A stretch of 64,000 nucleotides of DNA from Synechococcus sp. WH 8020 (GCF_001040845.1 NZ_CP011941.1:1706728-1770727); one strand, 5' to 3'; numbered from the stretch's first letter, positions 1 through 8,850 are shown. Translations and numbers: made by a program. Notes: generated from the sequence alone by a model not told the origin.

Positions 1-600
1 CAAGAGCGGGAGCGATACAGGGTGAACATCGTCCCTGTCGAAAACCAGCTCAGTTCAGGGCAAGCGGTGGAAGAGGCACCACGAATGCTGGAAGCCTCAG
101 AATCACAACGCTTCGAAACGGAACGGGAACTCGAGTACGTCGAACTGGAAGATCGCCGCAGTGACAACACGCGTGAGCGTCGCTACCTCGATGAAGCACC
201 GATGCAGGAGCGAGAGAACTCCTATCGAGAGCCCTATCGCGAACCCGAGAGATACAACGAGCCCCCGTTGTATCGAGAGCCCCAACCGTTCAATGGACGA
301 CGGTCGGTCGATGAGAGACAGCCGCTGGATGAGCCACAACGATTCAATGAGCAACAGCGCTACAACGAATCTGACCGGTTTCGCGAACCCCAGTCTTTCC
401 AGGACGAAGACCGCTATCAAGCCCCTCAGCGCCCATCACAGCCACCTCAGGAACTCGATGCAGCTCCACGCTTCGAGCAACGTCCAAGACCGGCGTCTCG
501 TCGTCCGATCGAACGGCCAGGCGAACCCCTTGATGTTGAACCCATCGAGCTTCGCTCTCCTCAAGACCAGGAGAGCCAGCCCCTCGATGATCCCTGGTAA
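1..600 (+). CDS. Low-complexity Q/R/E/P-rich protein, C-terminal part (cut by left edge)
   Basis: The reading frame is open from base 1, so this is the 3' part of a longer gene; an internal GTG at 22 is a possible but unsupported start. The visible ~200 residues are almost all charged or polar, with irregular repeats built on REP, NEP and DEP preceded by aromatic residues (YREP, RYNEP, RFNE, RFREP). No catalytic motif or membrane segment is visible. The composition resembles the disordered tail of the Ycf66 protein at 4583-5554, so it could be the tail of a paralogue or another membrane-anchored protein; this is only a guess. It converges on msrB with a 26-base gap. Confidence 0.6.
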   Translation, partial: QERERYRVNIVPVENQLSSGQAVEEAPRMLEASESQRFETERELEYVELEDRRSDNTRERRYLDEAPMQERENSYREPYREPERYNEPPLYREPQPFNGRRSVDERQPLDEPQRFNEQQRYNESDRFREPQSFQDEDRYQAPQRPSQPPQELDAAPRFEQRPRPASRRPIERPGEPLDVEPIELRSPQDQESQPLDDPW

Positions 601-626
601 CTCCAGGGATCAATCCACACCTCAAC

Positions 627-1052
627 TCAAGCGGTGGCTTTCTTTTTGAAGTCGAGGGAAGCACTGTTCGTGCAGTAGCGCTGACCTGTAGGTGCCGGTC
701 CATCGTTGAACACATGTCCTAGATGGGCATCACAACGTGCGCAAAGGATCTCTGTTCGCACCATCCCATGGCTTCGATCCTCATGGGTGCGAATGGCACC
801 CTCGGTCACACCATTCCAGAAGCTTGGCCAGCCGGTGCCCGACTCATATTTTGTGCTGGAGCTAAAGAGGGGTGCATCACAACAGACGCAGTGATACATG
901 CCGTCTTCCTTGTGATTCCAGTAGGCACCGGTAAAAGCAGCTTCAGTACCGCCCTGACGCGCCACTTGAAACTGGGTGGGGCTGAGTTTCGCCTTCCATT
1001 CCTCAGGAGTGCGTTCCACCCGATCACCACCTGCTATTGGCGCACTCGTCAT
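627..1052 (-). CDS. msrB: Peptide-methionine (R)-S-oxide reductase
   Basis: MsrB reduces methionine-R-sulfoxide in damaged proteins, normally with electrons from thioredoxin. The 141-residue protein has the full family pattern: two CxxC zinc motifs (C55/C58 and C104/C107), the substrate loop SGTGWPSF around residue 71, LGHVFNDGP, and the catalytic cysteine C127 in RYCTNSASL. Length is normal for a single-domain MsrB. It sits just downstream of the LpxB-like gene on the same strand with a 26-base gap, so the two may be co-transcribed. Assignment is firm. Confidence 0.95.
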   Translation of the reverse strand: MTSAPIAGGDRVERTPEEWKAKLSPTQFQVARQGGTEAAFTGAYWNHKEDGMYHCVCCDAPLFSSSTKYESGTGWPSFWNGVTEGAIRTHEDRSHGMVRTEILCARCDAHLGHVFNDGPAPTGQRYCTNSASLDFKKKATA

Positions 1053-1078
1053 GACTCAAATTTGAACTGGCAGGGACG

Positions 1079-2365
1079 CTAGTCGGAAAGAGCTAAGGGC
1101 AAGAGTCCCTGAACTTCCTCAGCAAGTGCTCTAACAGCACCAGGTTCACCGCGAAGGCCGCGCAAATCATCGCGTTGCCCCTGCAACCTCTCGGGTGTCG
1201 CGAGCCAGGACTCAGCCTCAAGGGCAATTTGCTCAGGCGTGATCGGACCCACGCGTTCAGGAACCACCATGCGACCAGCGCTGATGTTTGGCCAAGCCAT
1301 GAATCCATGGTTTCGGAGACGCCAAGCGCTCAGCAACAAGCCGATCAGACGCCGCAGACCAGGCAGACGGGCCAAGAGCCCGAGCCAACCATCCCAAGCC
1401 TGCATCACACCCAGATGCTGGGTGGGAACCAACACGATCATGGGCACACCCAGAGCGCCAAGTTCAGCCGTGTTGGCTCCCACGGTGGTGAGCGCAAGCT
1501 TGCACTGGCTAAGGGCGCCGTGGGCTGGAGGATTTTCCTGCAAGTGAATCTCCGTGCCATTGCGCGTCATCAAGCGCCTCAATCCCTCGCCGGCACGAGC
1601 CGGTTCAATCGAGGCGACATCGGTGTCGTAGGAGGCAGCGATGGGATTCGAGCAACTTGCATAACGTTCCAAGTCTTCGACGGAGGTGGTAGGTGCCACC
1701 GGCAACAAAAATCGGCAGCCAGGGCGTTGAGCCGCCAAACGGTCTGCAGTTTCCAGCAGAAAAGGAACACCCACGCTGAGTTTGGCCGGTTTCGATCCCG
1801 GTAACAAAGCCACCCACTCCCCCGATGGCAGCGGGGCCTCTTCTTTGGCATGGCTGGACAGATCCGCCATCAAGTCACCCACCACGCGGCAGCGAGAGCG
1901 AAAGCGTCTGGGCAGCTGGTCTCGCACCGTTGGGGCCATAGCGGCGATCCGATCGTTCCAGCGCGGCCAACGCGCCACCCACTCGGCGTAGGTGATGTGG
2001 CGATAGCCCAGCCGAGCTGATAACAACACACTCCAAAATTGATCCCCACCCAAAAAGACCACCACACCTCGGTCTGGCCAGCTCCCAAACCGAGAAGGCT
2101 TCAACAGCAGCAACCAAAACTGCCGGGCCAGAGTGATGCGATCAAACAATCCCCAACGGGAAGCTGCGGCGGCTTCCGTGCCAGTGGCATTGGGACAAGG
2201 GACCAAAACAAGCCGCAGGCTCAACAACGAGCCAGGGGCTCGAGGCCGCATCAGCAGGCGTCGATGCAGACGCTCAGCAAGGGGACGAACCCAGGTCGTG
2301 AGTTCACCAGGGCCGTTGGAAACGAAGACCACAGCCAGGGTTTGGTCCTTGGTGGGTGACGTCAC
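1079..2365 (-). CDS. Lipid-A-disaccharide synthase-related glycosyltransferase-like protein
   Basis: A 428-residue protein of the cyanobacterial LpxB-related group. It opens with VVFVSNGPGELTTW, the nucleotide-sugar-binding start typical of this group, and has the C-terminal acceptor/donor region GANTAELGALGVPMIVLVP around residues 290-310. True LpxB joins UDP-diacylglucosamine and lipid X; marine Synechococcus make a simplified lipid A, and the substrate of this divergent paralogue is unknown. It lies upstream of msrB and immediately downstream of tRNA-Leu on the same strand. Family membership is fairly sure, substrate is not. Confidence 0.75.
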   Translation of the reverse strand: MTSPTKDQTLAVVFVSNGPGELTTWVRPLAERLHRRLLMRPRAPGSLLSLRLVLVPCPNATGTEAAAASRWGLFDRITLARQFWLLLLKPSRFGSWPDRGVVVFLGGDQFWSVLLSARLGYRHITYAEWVARWPRWNDRIAAMAPTVRDQLPRRFRSRCRVVGDLMADLSSHAKEEAPLPSGEWVALLPGSKPAKLSVGVPFLLETADRLAAQRPGCRFLLPVAPTTSVEDLERYASCSNPIAASYDTDVASIEPARAGEGLRRLMTRNGTEIHLQENPPAHGALSQCKLALTTVGANTAELGALGVPMIVLVPTQHLGVMQAWDGWLGLLARLPGLRRLIGLLLSAWRLRNHGFMAWPNISAGRMVVPERVGPITPEQIALEAESWLATPERLQGQRDDLRGLRGEPGAVRALAEEVQGLLPLALSD

Positions 2366-2394
2366 TCAGTGCCGGTGGGGCTGGAAAAGAATGA

Positions 2395-2476
2395 TGCGGA
2401 TGGCGAGACTTGAACTCGCAAGGCCGAAGCCACACGCTCCTTAGACGTGCGTGTCTACCAATTCCACCACATCCGC
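2395..2476 (-). tRNA. tRNA-Leu, anticodon AAG
   Basis: The 82-base minus-strand sequence folds as a class II tRNA. The acceptor stem is GCGGATG/CATCCGC with discriminator A, the D arm GTGGAATTGGTAGACAC matches bacterial tRNA-Leu, the anticodon stem is CACGT/GCGTG, the long variable arm is TGGCTTCGGCC, and the T arm is GCGAG-TTCAAGT-CTCGC. No CCA is encoded. The seven-base loop is CTAAGGA, so after U33 the anticodon reads AAG (A34), which would decode CUU. This is unusual because bacteria normally use GAG here; see findings. It lies between accC and the LpxB-like gene. Confidence 0.93.
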
Positions 2477-2576
2477 GTGGCGACGTTGCCGATAGGGCTC
2501 GTCGATGGATGAGTATACCGACAGGCAGAAAAGTCCTAACCGCTGATACGATCCGCCCTGGCTCTGATGCTGCGGA

Positions 2577-3920
2577 ATGCCCATCGGCAAGGTGCTGATC
2601 GCCAACCGCGGCGAGATTGCCCTAAGAATCCTGAGAAGTTGCCGTGAACTCGGCATCAGCACAGTTGCGGTGTACAGCACCGTGGATCGCAATGCACTGC
2701 ACGTGCAACTCGCTGACGAGGCGGTCTGCGTCGGCGAAGGCCCCAGCAACAAGAGCTACCTCAACATCCCCAACATCCTGGCCGCAGCGACCTCCCGCGG
2801 TGTGGATGCCATTCACCCCGGCTATGGGTTTCTGGCAGAAAACGACCGCTTCGCCGAGATGTGCCGTGACCACGGCATCACGTTTGTCGGTCCGTCTCCC
2901 CATGCCATCCGCTCGATGGGAGACAAGTCAACGGCGAAAGCCACCATGCAGGCTGTTGGCGTGCCAACGGTGCCTGGGAGCGAAGGCCTCCTACCCAACC
3001 CGGAGGCAGCCGCTGAGCTCGCTGCTGCCATGGGTTATCCCGTCATGATCAAGGCCACCGCTGGAGGCGGCGGCCGTGGGATGCGGCTGGTCCCCAGTTC
3101 TGATCAATTGGTAAAGCTATACAAAGCGGCTCAAGGGGAAGCCGATGCAGCGTTTGGGAATCCAGGGCTGTACATGGAAAAATTCATCGACCGCCCCCGG
3201 CACGTCGAAGTACAGATCCTGGCGGACCGTCACGGCAACGTGGTCCATCTGGGAGAAAGAGACTGCTCGATCCAACGACGTCATCAGAAACTTCTCGAAG
3301 AGGCGCCAAGCCCGGCCCTTGACCCTGAGCTGCGTCTTCGCATGGGAGAAGCGGCGGTCGCAGCGGCGCGCAGCATCGATTACGAGGGTGCCGGCACGGT
3401 GGAATTCCTCCTGGATCGAAATGGTGGGTTCTATTTCATGGAAATGAACACCCGCATCCAGGTGGAGCATCCCGTCACGGAAATGGTGACGGGGATCGAC
3501 CTGATTGCTGAGCAGCTACGCATCGCCGGCGGGGAACCGATCAGCATCCGCCAAGAAGACATTCATATGAACGGGCATGCGATCGAATGCCGAATCAATG
3601 CCGAAGATGCGCAGCACAATTTCCGGCCAGCCCCCGGACGGATCACGGGTTGGTTACCCCCTGGAGGCCCTGGGGTACGCGTCGATAGTCACGTGTACAC
3701 GGGCTACGACATCCCGCCCTTCTATGACTCCCTGATCGGCAAGCTGATCATCTGGGCTCCCAATCGCCCAGCCGCACTCGAACGCATGAAACGAGCGCTC
3801 AACGAGTGCGCCATCACAGGGATCCCAACAACGGTGGACTTCCATCTGCGCATGCTCGACCGCCCTGAATTCCAAGCGGGCGACGTGCACACCAAATTCG
3901 TTGAAGAGGAGATGCTCTAG
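2577..3920 (+). CDS. accC: Acetyl-CoA carboxylase, biotin carboxylase subunit
   Basis: AccC carboxylates biotin on the carrier protein AccB using ATP and bicarbonate, the first step of fatty acid synthesis. The 447-residue length is typical. It starts [19 protein letters not shown], the standard N-terminal fold. The glycine-rich ATP-grasp loop [11 protein letters not shown] begins at about residue 159, and the active-site segment [15 protein letters not shown] lies at about 287-301. The start ATG follows the divergently oriented tRNA-Leu by 100 bases. No accB is nearby, as is common in picocyanobacteria. Confidence 0.97.
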   Translation: MPIGKVLIANRGEIALRILRSCRELGISTVAVYSTVDRNALHVQLADEAVCVGEGPSNKSYLNIPNILAAATSRGVDAIHPGYGFLAENDRFAEMCRDHGITFVGPSPHAIRSMGDKSTAKATMQAVGVPTVPGSEGLLPNPEAAAELAAAMGYPVMIKATAGGGGRGMRLVPSSDQLVKLYKAAQGEADAAFGNPGLYMEKFIDRPRHVEVQILADRHGNVVHLGERDCSIQRRHQKLLEEAPSPALDPELRLRMGEAAVAAARSIDYEGAGTVEFLLDRNGGFYFMEMNTRIQVEHPVTEMVTGIDLIAEQLRIAGGEPISIRQEDIHMNGHAIECRINAEDAQHNFRPAPGRITGWLPPGGPGVRVDSHVYTGYDIPPFYDSLIGKLIIWAPNRPAALERMKRALNECAITGIPTTVDFHLRMLDRPEFQAGDVHTKFVEEEML

Positions 3921-3959
3921 ATCAGCGCAACAAGGATGCCCAGTGCTCTCCAAAAGCTC

Positions 3960-4280
3960 TTAGGCAATGGACTGGGCGCGGAGCAGCACCAGGGAGAGCA
4001 AACCCTGCTGACCCACCAACAGCTCCCGAAGCAAACTGAGCAGCCCAACCCAGATCACAGGAGTGACATCCACGCCCCCGATCGGAGCGATAACTCGGCG
4101 GGTCAACCCCAAAATCGACTCAGTGGGCCAGGCCACAAGGGGCCAAAAGCCTTTGGACAGATCCACTTGCGGGTACCAAGTGAGCACGATGCGCGCGAGG
4201 AATGCGAGGGTCCATGCAGCCAACAGCAAACCAAGTGCCAAGTTGAGAGGCGGAAGGATGGCGACAAGCGTTGGCGTCAC
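3960..4280 (-). CDS. YggT family membrane protein
   Basis: A 106-residue membrane protein with two main hydrophobic segments (about residues 5-30 and 75-100). It carries the family signature around ARIVLTWYPQVDL and the motif RRVIAPIGGVDVTPVIWVGLLSLL. YggT/Ycf19 proteins act in membrane organisation in chloroplasts and cyanobacteria, where they affect nucleoid or thylakoid distribution; the molecular role is unsettled. It converges with accC (39-base gap) and diverges from psbX with 99 bases between the starts. Confidence 0.85.
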   Translation of the reverse strand: MTPTLVAILPPLNLALGLLLAAWTLAFLARIVLTWYPQVDLSKGFWPLVAWPTESILGLTRRVIAPIGGVDVTPVIWVGLLSLLRELLVGQQGLLSLVLLRAQSIA

Positions 4281-4379
4281 AAAGCCCTAAGCAATGGTGC
4301 CGTCATCGTAGAAACTTGACCTTGATCCCTAAAATCGCAGCGAATCAGGCCTCGCTGAACGCATTCGGTCCTAACCCCT

Positions 4380-4502
4380 ATGACGCCTTCCCTCTCCAAT
4401 TTTCTGACCAGCCTCGTTGCTGGTGTCGCGATCGTTGTGATCCCTGCATCTATTGGACTCTTTTTTCTCAGCCAAACCGACCAGGTTGATCGCAAACTTT
4501 GA
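4380..4502 (+). CDS. psbX: Photosystem II protein PsbX
   Basis: A 40-codon gene. The product starts MTPSLSNFLTSL, crosses the membrane once (VAGVAIVVIPASIGLFFL) and ends in a short charged tail (SQTDQVDRKL). Length, position of the TM segment and the SLSNFL start match PsbX, a small photosystem II subunit near the cytochrome b559 side. It lies between yggT and the Ycf66 gene, 80 bases upstream of the latter, so all three may be associated with thylakoid function. Confidence 0.88.
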   Translation: MTPSLSNFLTSLVAGVAIVVIPASIGLFFLSQTDQVDRKL

Positions 4503-4582
4503 AGACCCTTTCACGCTCCGTAGACTGAGCTCACTCGACCCGAGCTTCGGTTCCACGCAGGTCGTTATCAGAGAGCTTCACT

Positions 4583-5554
4583 GTGGTTAATGCCAGTCTG
4601 AATTGGGCCAGCATTGTTGGCATTGTGCTGGCTGTAGGTGGGGCACTGCTCTACTTCATGCGCAGTTTCAAGCCTGCTCTCGCCCGTGATTACGACGTAT
4701 TTTTCGCGGCAATCGGCTTGCTCTGCGGAGGAATTCTTTTCTTCCAGGGCTGGCGGCTCGATCCAATTCTCCAGTTTGGGCAGTTCTTGTTGGCAGGAAC
4801 CACCGTGTTTTTTGCCTATGAAAGCGTTCGCCTTCGGGGGATTTCAGCGGAACAGGCAAGACGCTCCGCCTATTTCGATGACGAGCCTGAAGCCAACAGC
4901 CCCGCTGGAGGTCTGCGCGGTGGCTACGACGATCCCTACGACCGCTTCGACGAGCCCCAGCCGATTCGTCGGCGATTTGGAGGCCAAGGCCTGGATGAAG
5001 ACGAGAGGCCTGAACAAGATTTTTATCGCCCGCGTCGCACCTCGCGAGCTGCAATCCCTGAACAGGCAGCGAGTCGGAGCCGTCAGCGTTCCGATCCCGC
5101 CTCCGATTGGTCAGACAGCAGCGAACGAGATCGACGCATGGCTCGGTTCGGTCGCAGTGAGGACTCTGCACCGAGTGGCCCAAGCTTTGGAGAGCGCCGC
5201 AGCCAACGCCAGGATCAGCGCAGAGGGTCCAGGCCTACCGCAGTTGCGTCATCAAGGCCTGCCCCCTCATCCCGCCCCTCTGATGGGGCGGCTGGCTTAA
5301 ACCAGCGCGCTCCAGGGTCAGCTCGGAGCGGTAGCGGCCTAGATGGGACACCTGGCATTCCTCAAGGCAGCCCACTGCGACGCGAGCCCGAAGATGCCGC
5401 TTACTCCCCAAGCACGCGTCAAAACGCCTCCACTCCTCCCGTGAGCAGACGCAATTCCCCTCCTGAAGACAGACCTGCAACGGCTAGGGACACCAATCGC
5501 ACCCCTCCCCGCAGTTCCCGCCCAAGGGACAACAGTTCTCGCTTTGACGACTGA
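4583..5554 (+). CDS. Ycf66 family protein with long disordered tail
   Basis: The first ~95 residues are the Ycf66 domain: three hydrophobic stretches (SIVGIVLAVGGALLYFM, VFFAAIGLLCGGILFF, LAGTTVFFAYESVRLRG) with the conserved QGWRLDPILQFGQ segment. From about residue 100 to 323 the protein is low-complexity, rich in D, R, S and P, and likely disordered. Ycf66 occurs in cyanobacteria and some plastids; its function is unknown, but a membrane location is clear. The start is a GTG. It follows psbX on the same strand. Confidence 0.87.
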   Translation: MVNASLNWASIVGIVLAVGGALLYFMRSFKPALARDYDVFFAAIGLLCGGILFFQGWRLDPILQFGQFLLAGTTVFFAYESVRLRGISAEQARRSAYFDDEPEANSPAGGLRGGYDDPYDRFDEPQPIRRRFGGQGLDEDERPEQDFYRPRRTSRAAIPEQAASRSRQRSDPASDWSDSSERDRRMARFGRSEDSAPSGPSFGERRSQRQDQRRGSRPTAVASSRPAPSSRPSDGAAGLNQRAPGSARSGSGLDGTPGIPQGSPLRREPEDAAYSPSTRQNASTPPVSRRNSPPEDRPATARDTNRTPPRSSRPRDNSSRFDD

Positions 5555-5577
5555 TCAGGCTGAGCATTCACTCCGGT

Positions 5578-6105
5578 ATGACCCGACGCCTCCTATTTGT
5601 GCTTCTTGCACTTGGACTCGTCGCTTGTGAAGGTCGCTCGACCCGAGCACCATCTGGCCTGCTTTCACCACAACAACAAGACCCTGCTCTCAGCGGTAAT
5701 GGTCGATTGTTAGCCGTGATCGAAGACCAAAACGGACGACCGACCGTCCAATTGCGCTACATACAAGGAGGGGGCTCATTGCGTTTGCGCCATCTCTCAC
5801 GTCATCAGCCCCACAGCTCACCGTCCTTGAGCTGGAACGGCCGTTATTTGGCCGTGATTACCCAACGCGGCAACCACAGGCTGGTCTTGATTGAAGACCG
5901 CCTGAGCGGCAAAGCCCACCCCTTGCCCTTGCCCTCCGGTCGAGATCCTGTTCGAGTCAGCCTGGCTCCGGATGCACGCAAACTCGCCATTCAAACTGCA
6001 GATCAAGGACGTTGGCGCGTCGAAGTGATTGACCTGAGCGGATTGCTGGAACCCGACGGCCCGGGAGGCCAGCGACGCACCACACCCAGCGAAGCCGACC
6101 GATGA
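5578..6105 (+). CDS. Lipoprotein with TolB-like beta-propeller repeats
   Basis: The N-terminus has a lipoprotein signal peptide ending in LGLVAC (lipobox, Cys about residue 17). The mature part contains WD40/TolB-like repeat units: ALSGNGRLLAVIEDQNGR, SLSWNGRYLAVITQRGNH and SLAPDARKLAIQTADQGR. At 175 residues there are only about three blades, far fewer than the six of TolB, so this is not a complete propeller. It overlaps the next gene by four bases (ATGA), and the two products are related, so they may act together at the outer membrane or thylakoid. Function unknown. Confidence 0.75.
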   Translation: MTRRLLFVLLALGLVACEGRSTRAPSGLLSPQQQDPALSGNGRLLAVIEDQNGRPTVQLRYIQGGGSLRLRHLSRHQPHSSPSLSWNGRYLAVITQRGNHRLVLIEDRLSGKAHPLPLPSGRDPVRVSLAPDARKLAIQTADQGRWRVEVIDLSGLLEPDGPGGQRRTTPSEADR

Positions 6106-6587
6106 GACAGCGATTCATCACATCGGCCCTACTGCTTTGTTTCGTCGTTTTTGGTTGCAGTCAAAATGGCATCCGTCCCATGTCCCGGGTCGGGGCATCG
6201 CTACGTCGCAGCGCCGAGAGCAGGCGCCTTCCATCGATGGGGCAACGTTGGCTGGCGAGCCTCGCCAATCGCAACGGAAGAGAGCGCGTGGAGCTGATTG
6301 ACCTGAGCAACGACACACCCGTTCCCCTGAATGGGATTGATCAGGCCGACTCCCAGACCATCAGCCTCAGCGTCAGTGGGGATGGTCAGAGGATCGCCCT
6401 GATCCGGCAACGCGAAGAACGTACCGAGTTAATGCTCTATCGACGCAATGTCAGCGCTTTGCAACGACTCCCCATCAATCCGCCTGGTGTACCCCGTTCC
6501 GTCAGCCTGGATGGAAATGGTCGACTGCTCGCCGTTCAAGTGAGCCGCAGAGGCCGCTGGGATGTGGACTTAATTCGCCTCCCTTAG
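6102..6587 (+). CDS. Second small lipoprotein with TolB-like repeats
   Basis: A 161-residue protein starting within the stop codon of the previous gene (ATGA overlap). It has a lipoprotein signal peptide (LLLCFVVFGC, Cys about residue 19). The mature part repeats the same pattern as its neighbour: RWLASLANRNGRERVELIDLS, SLSVSGDGQRIALIRQREER and SLDGNGRLLAVQVSRRGRWDVDLI. The pair looks like an old duplication in which each copy keeps roughly half of a beta-propeller. They might assemble a joint propeller; this is inference. No Tol-Pal genes are near. Confidence 0.73.
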   Translation: MRQRFITSALLLCFVVFGCSQNGIRPMSRVGASLRRSAESRRLPSMGQRWLASLANRNGRERVELIDLSNDTPVPLNGIDQADSQTISLSVSGDGQRIALIRQREERTELMLYRRNVSALQRLPINPPGVPRSVSLDGNGRLLAVQVSRRGRWDVDLIRLP

Positions 6588-6622
6588 GCAGGGAATCAGC
6601 TAGTCAGGGAATCAGCCCTGCC
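6587..6622. repeat. Direct and inverted repeat between convergent genes
   Basis: CAGGGAATCAGC occurs twice with a 16-base period (6589-6600 and 6605-6616). The outer arms GGCAGGG (6587-6593) and CCCTGCC (6616-6622) can pair. The site spans the stop codons of the converging lipoprotein and hli genes, so it may help end transcription, although there is no T tract. Confidence 0.5.
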
Positions 6623-6840
6623 CAATGCAAAAAGGTATCCCGACTGAGGGCTTCAGTGAGCAAGACAGCTAAAAATCCGATCATGGCGAAACGTCCATTG
6701 ATCCGCTCCGCATAGGCGCTCCAACCAAAGGCAGGCAGATCTTTGGTGGTGGCACTGGTGGTGACACTGGCCTTTCGAGCGGTCGACACCTTGGAGGGCT
6801 CCTCCGGAGTGGGATCAATTGGTTGATCAGATTTTTTCAT
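6604..6840 (-). CDS. High-light-inducible (Hli) chlorophyll-binding protein
   Basis: A 78-residue single-helix member of the light-harvesting-like family. The signature AERINGRFAMIGFLAVLLTEAL at residues 45-66 gives the ExxNGR-A chlorophyll-ligand motif and one membrane helix. The first 40 residues are a polar, Ser/Thr-rich extension, longer than in minimal Hlips. Hlips bind pigment and protect photosystem assembly under excess light. Its ATG overlaps the stop codon of the upstream ABC transporter gene (ATGA), so the two are translationally coupled. Confidence 0.9.
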   Translation of the reverse strand: MKKSDQPIDPTPEEPSKVSTARKASVTTSATTKDLPAFGWSAYAERINGRFAMIGFLAVLLTEALSRDTFLHWAGLIP

Positions 6841-8825
6841 GGTTGATAGCTACTGGCAGGGATCAGGCTCCAATCGCCATCCCCTCGCAGTTCAAGCACG
6901 TTGTCATGGAAGTGCTTGAGGGAAGGACGATGGCCAACACTAATAAACGAGAGATCTCGATCTACAAGCAACTCATAAAGCTGCTTTTCCGTCTTCACAT
7001 CAAGAGCACTGGTCGCCTCATCCAGGACCACAAAACTTGGCGAGTTCAACAACAACCGTCCAAACGCCAGGCGTTGCTGTTCTCCCAGGGACAGAATTCG
7101 AGGCCAATCCTGCTTGATATCCAAGTCGGGATATCGCGTCACTAGCTTCTGCAAGCTGACTTGTTCAAGCACGCTTCGCAATTGCTCATCGCTAAAACGA
7201 TTCTCATCTGCTGGATAACACAGCTGCTCTCTTAACGAGCCCAACAACATGTAAGGCTTCTGAGGGATGAACAGGAGATCACCCATCGACGGCCTCTCAA
7301 CACTGCCTCGACTTGGTTCCCATAGGCCGCTAATCATGCGCAGCAGCGATGTTTTTCCGCACCCAGAAGGCCCCACAACCAATAACTTGTCGTGATCAGA
7401 AATATCAAGCGTGAGATCTTCGATCACTGGATTGTTTCCATTCGGCGGATATAGATCGGCAGAACGAATGAAGATGCCGTTACTTCCTGGAACAATGCGA
7501 CTGTTACTACTGGGAGCCTGTTTGCTTACCTGTTCAATCTTGGTCTGGAAGCCTTCCAGACGACTAATACCCGCGGCAAATTGAGCAAGCTGCTCAATTC
7601 GAGCCACAATAAAGAACAACGAACCCTCCACCATATTGAAGGCAAAATTGGCTTGATTGAACACACCAAAATCAATCTCACCGGCAAAATACACAGGCGC
7701 CATAACTAAGAAGGGAAGAAAAACTCCTGCGTAGGAAACCGATCGACGCATCACATCAATGATGACCTGCCAAACAATCAAGAGATTAAAGTTTTGAACA
7801 ACCGAGCCAAGACGCCTGCAAGATTCTTGCTTCTCTTGACCTTCCCCAGAGTAAAAAGCAATCGATTCAGCATTGTCCCTAATATGAACCAGACCATAAC
7901 GGAAATCAGCTTCATAACGGAGCTGATCGTAATTAATTCGCACCAGATTGCGCCCTGAGACAACCAGCAGAGTTGTGGCAACTGCCGAATAGCCAAACAG
8001 GGCAAAAGTAAGCCTAGAACTAATACTCCAAAGCACCAATATATTCAAAGAAAATGTCAGGAGTGCATCAAAAAGGCCCAGGGCAAGACTTAAGCTTTGC
8101 GCCGTGAATGATTCCGTGTCCTGAGTAATTCTCTGATCAGGGTTGTCAATATCCGTTTCGTCTTCACTGTTTGGATTGAGAACATAATAGGCCTTATTTT
8201 TCATATAATCACCTATCAAAGATTTAGACAGCCACTCCCGCCAAATAATTCCCAGCTTTGCAGTGATATAAACCTGAGTCACCCGAATAGGGAGGGCAAC
8301 CACAAAACAAGCGCCATAAATCGCCAATCGACCATAAAAGCCACCTTGATCCTTCTCCACCAAGGCATTCGTAATGTCTCGGTAGATGAATCCAATCCCC
8401 GTATTAATTCCGTTAACAGCAAGCAACATGAACACAATCGTTGCCAGTAAGCCCCAATTGAGCCACCGCCTATGGCGCAATTGCTGACGGAAAGCAACGA
8501 AACTGGCCATCCCAACCAGAAACAGAGCGACAAAAGCCACTCCCCACCAACTCGACCAAATCGTGGCAATCGTGCCGGATACACCAGAGAGATATTTCTC
8601 CGTTAAGTCCGGCTGAAACCGATCCAGGCTTCGGATCAGTGCGGTAAGAACCGCAAGCACCAATCCGCCAACACAAAACAGAAGGCACACCAACAGCCAG
8701 ATGAACTGCCATCCGCTGGCCTGATCAAGCGGCAAGAAAAAGGGTTGGGCCAGGTGACGCAGCTTTGTGAGCTGATTGCGGAGATTTTTGAACGGGCCGC
8801 TGCTGCCGAAAGTAGACGCTGTCAT
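6837..8825 (-). CDS. ABC transporter, fused permease and ATPase (SbmA/BacA/YddA-like)
   Basis: A fused transporter. The N-terminal half (about residues 40-400) carries six or so membrane segments with the SbmA/BacA-type EAA-like region (NPDQRITQD, DIDNPDQRI). The C-terminal ATPase has Walker A GPSGCGKTSLLR, signature LSLGEQQRLAFGRLLL and Walker B FVVLDEATSALD. I chose the ATG at 8825 (MTASTFGSSG), because the longer frame would overlap the HIT gene. Relatives move peptides or cobalamin-type compounds; the substrate here is unknown. It is coupled to hli by an ATGA overlap. Base composition is slightly AT-richer than flanking genes. Confidence 0.88.
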   Translation of the reverse strand: MTASTFGSSGPFKNLRNQLTKLRHLAQPFFLPLDQASGWQFIWLLVCLLFCVGGLVLAVLTALIRSLDRFQPDLTEKYLSGVSGTIATIWSSWWGVAFVALFLVGMASFVAFRQQLRHRRWLNWGLLATIVFMLLAVNGINTGIGFIYRDITNALVEKDQGGFYGRLAIYGACFVVALPIRVTQVYITAKLGIIWREWLSKSLIGDYMKNKAYYVLNPNSEDETDIDNPDQRITQDTESFTAQSLSLALGLFDALLTFSLNILVLWSISSRLTFALFGYSAVATTLLVVSGRNLVRINYDQLRYEADFRYGLVHIRDNAESIAFYSGEGQEKQESCRRLGSVVQNFNLLIVWQVIIDVMRRSVSYAGVFLPFLVMAPVYFAGEIDFGVFNQANFAFNMVEGSLFFIVARIEQLAQFAAGISRLEGFQTKIEQVSKQAPSSNSRIVPGSNGIFIRSADLYPPNGNNPVIEDLTLDISDHDKLLVVGPSGCGKTSLLRMISGLWEPSRGSVERPSMGDLLFIPQKPYMLLGSLREQLCYPADENRFSDEQLRSVLEQVSLQKLVTRYPDLDIKQDWPRILSLGEQQRLAFGRLLLNSPSFVVLDEATSALDVKTEKQLYELLVDRDLSFISVGHRPSLKHFHDNVLELRGDGDWSLIPASSYQP

Positions 8826-8850
8826 GACGCCATTCTCACAAGCCAAGCCT

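Noticed and set aside
61..600. Short repeats in the left-edge gene considered as a CRISPR-like or minisatellite array
   Set aside because: The repeats are irregular codon-level repeats of a low-complexity protein, not uniform DNA repeats with spacers.
4316..4335. TTGACC and TAAAAT upstream of psbX as a promoter
   Set aside because: The two boxes are only about nine bases apart, far from the usual 16-18.
4668..5183. A 171-codon minus-strand open frame within the Ycf66 gene
   Set aside because: Arg/His-rich composition typical of an antisense shadow of a low-complexity gene.
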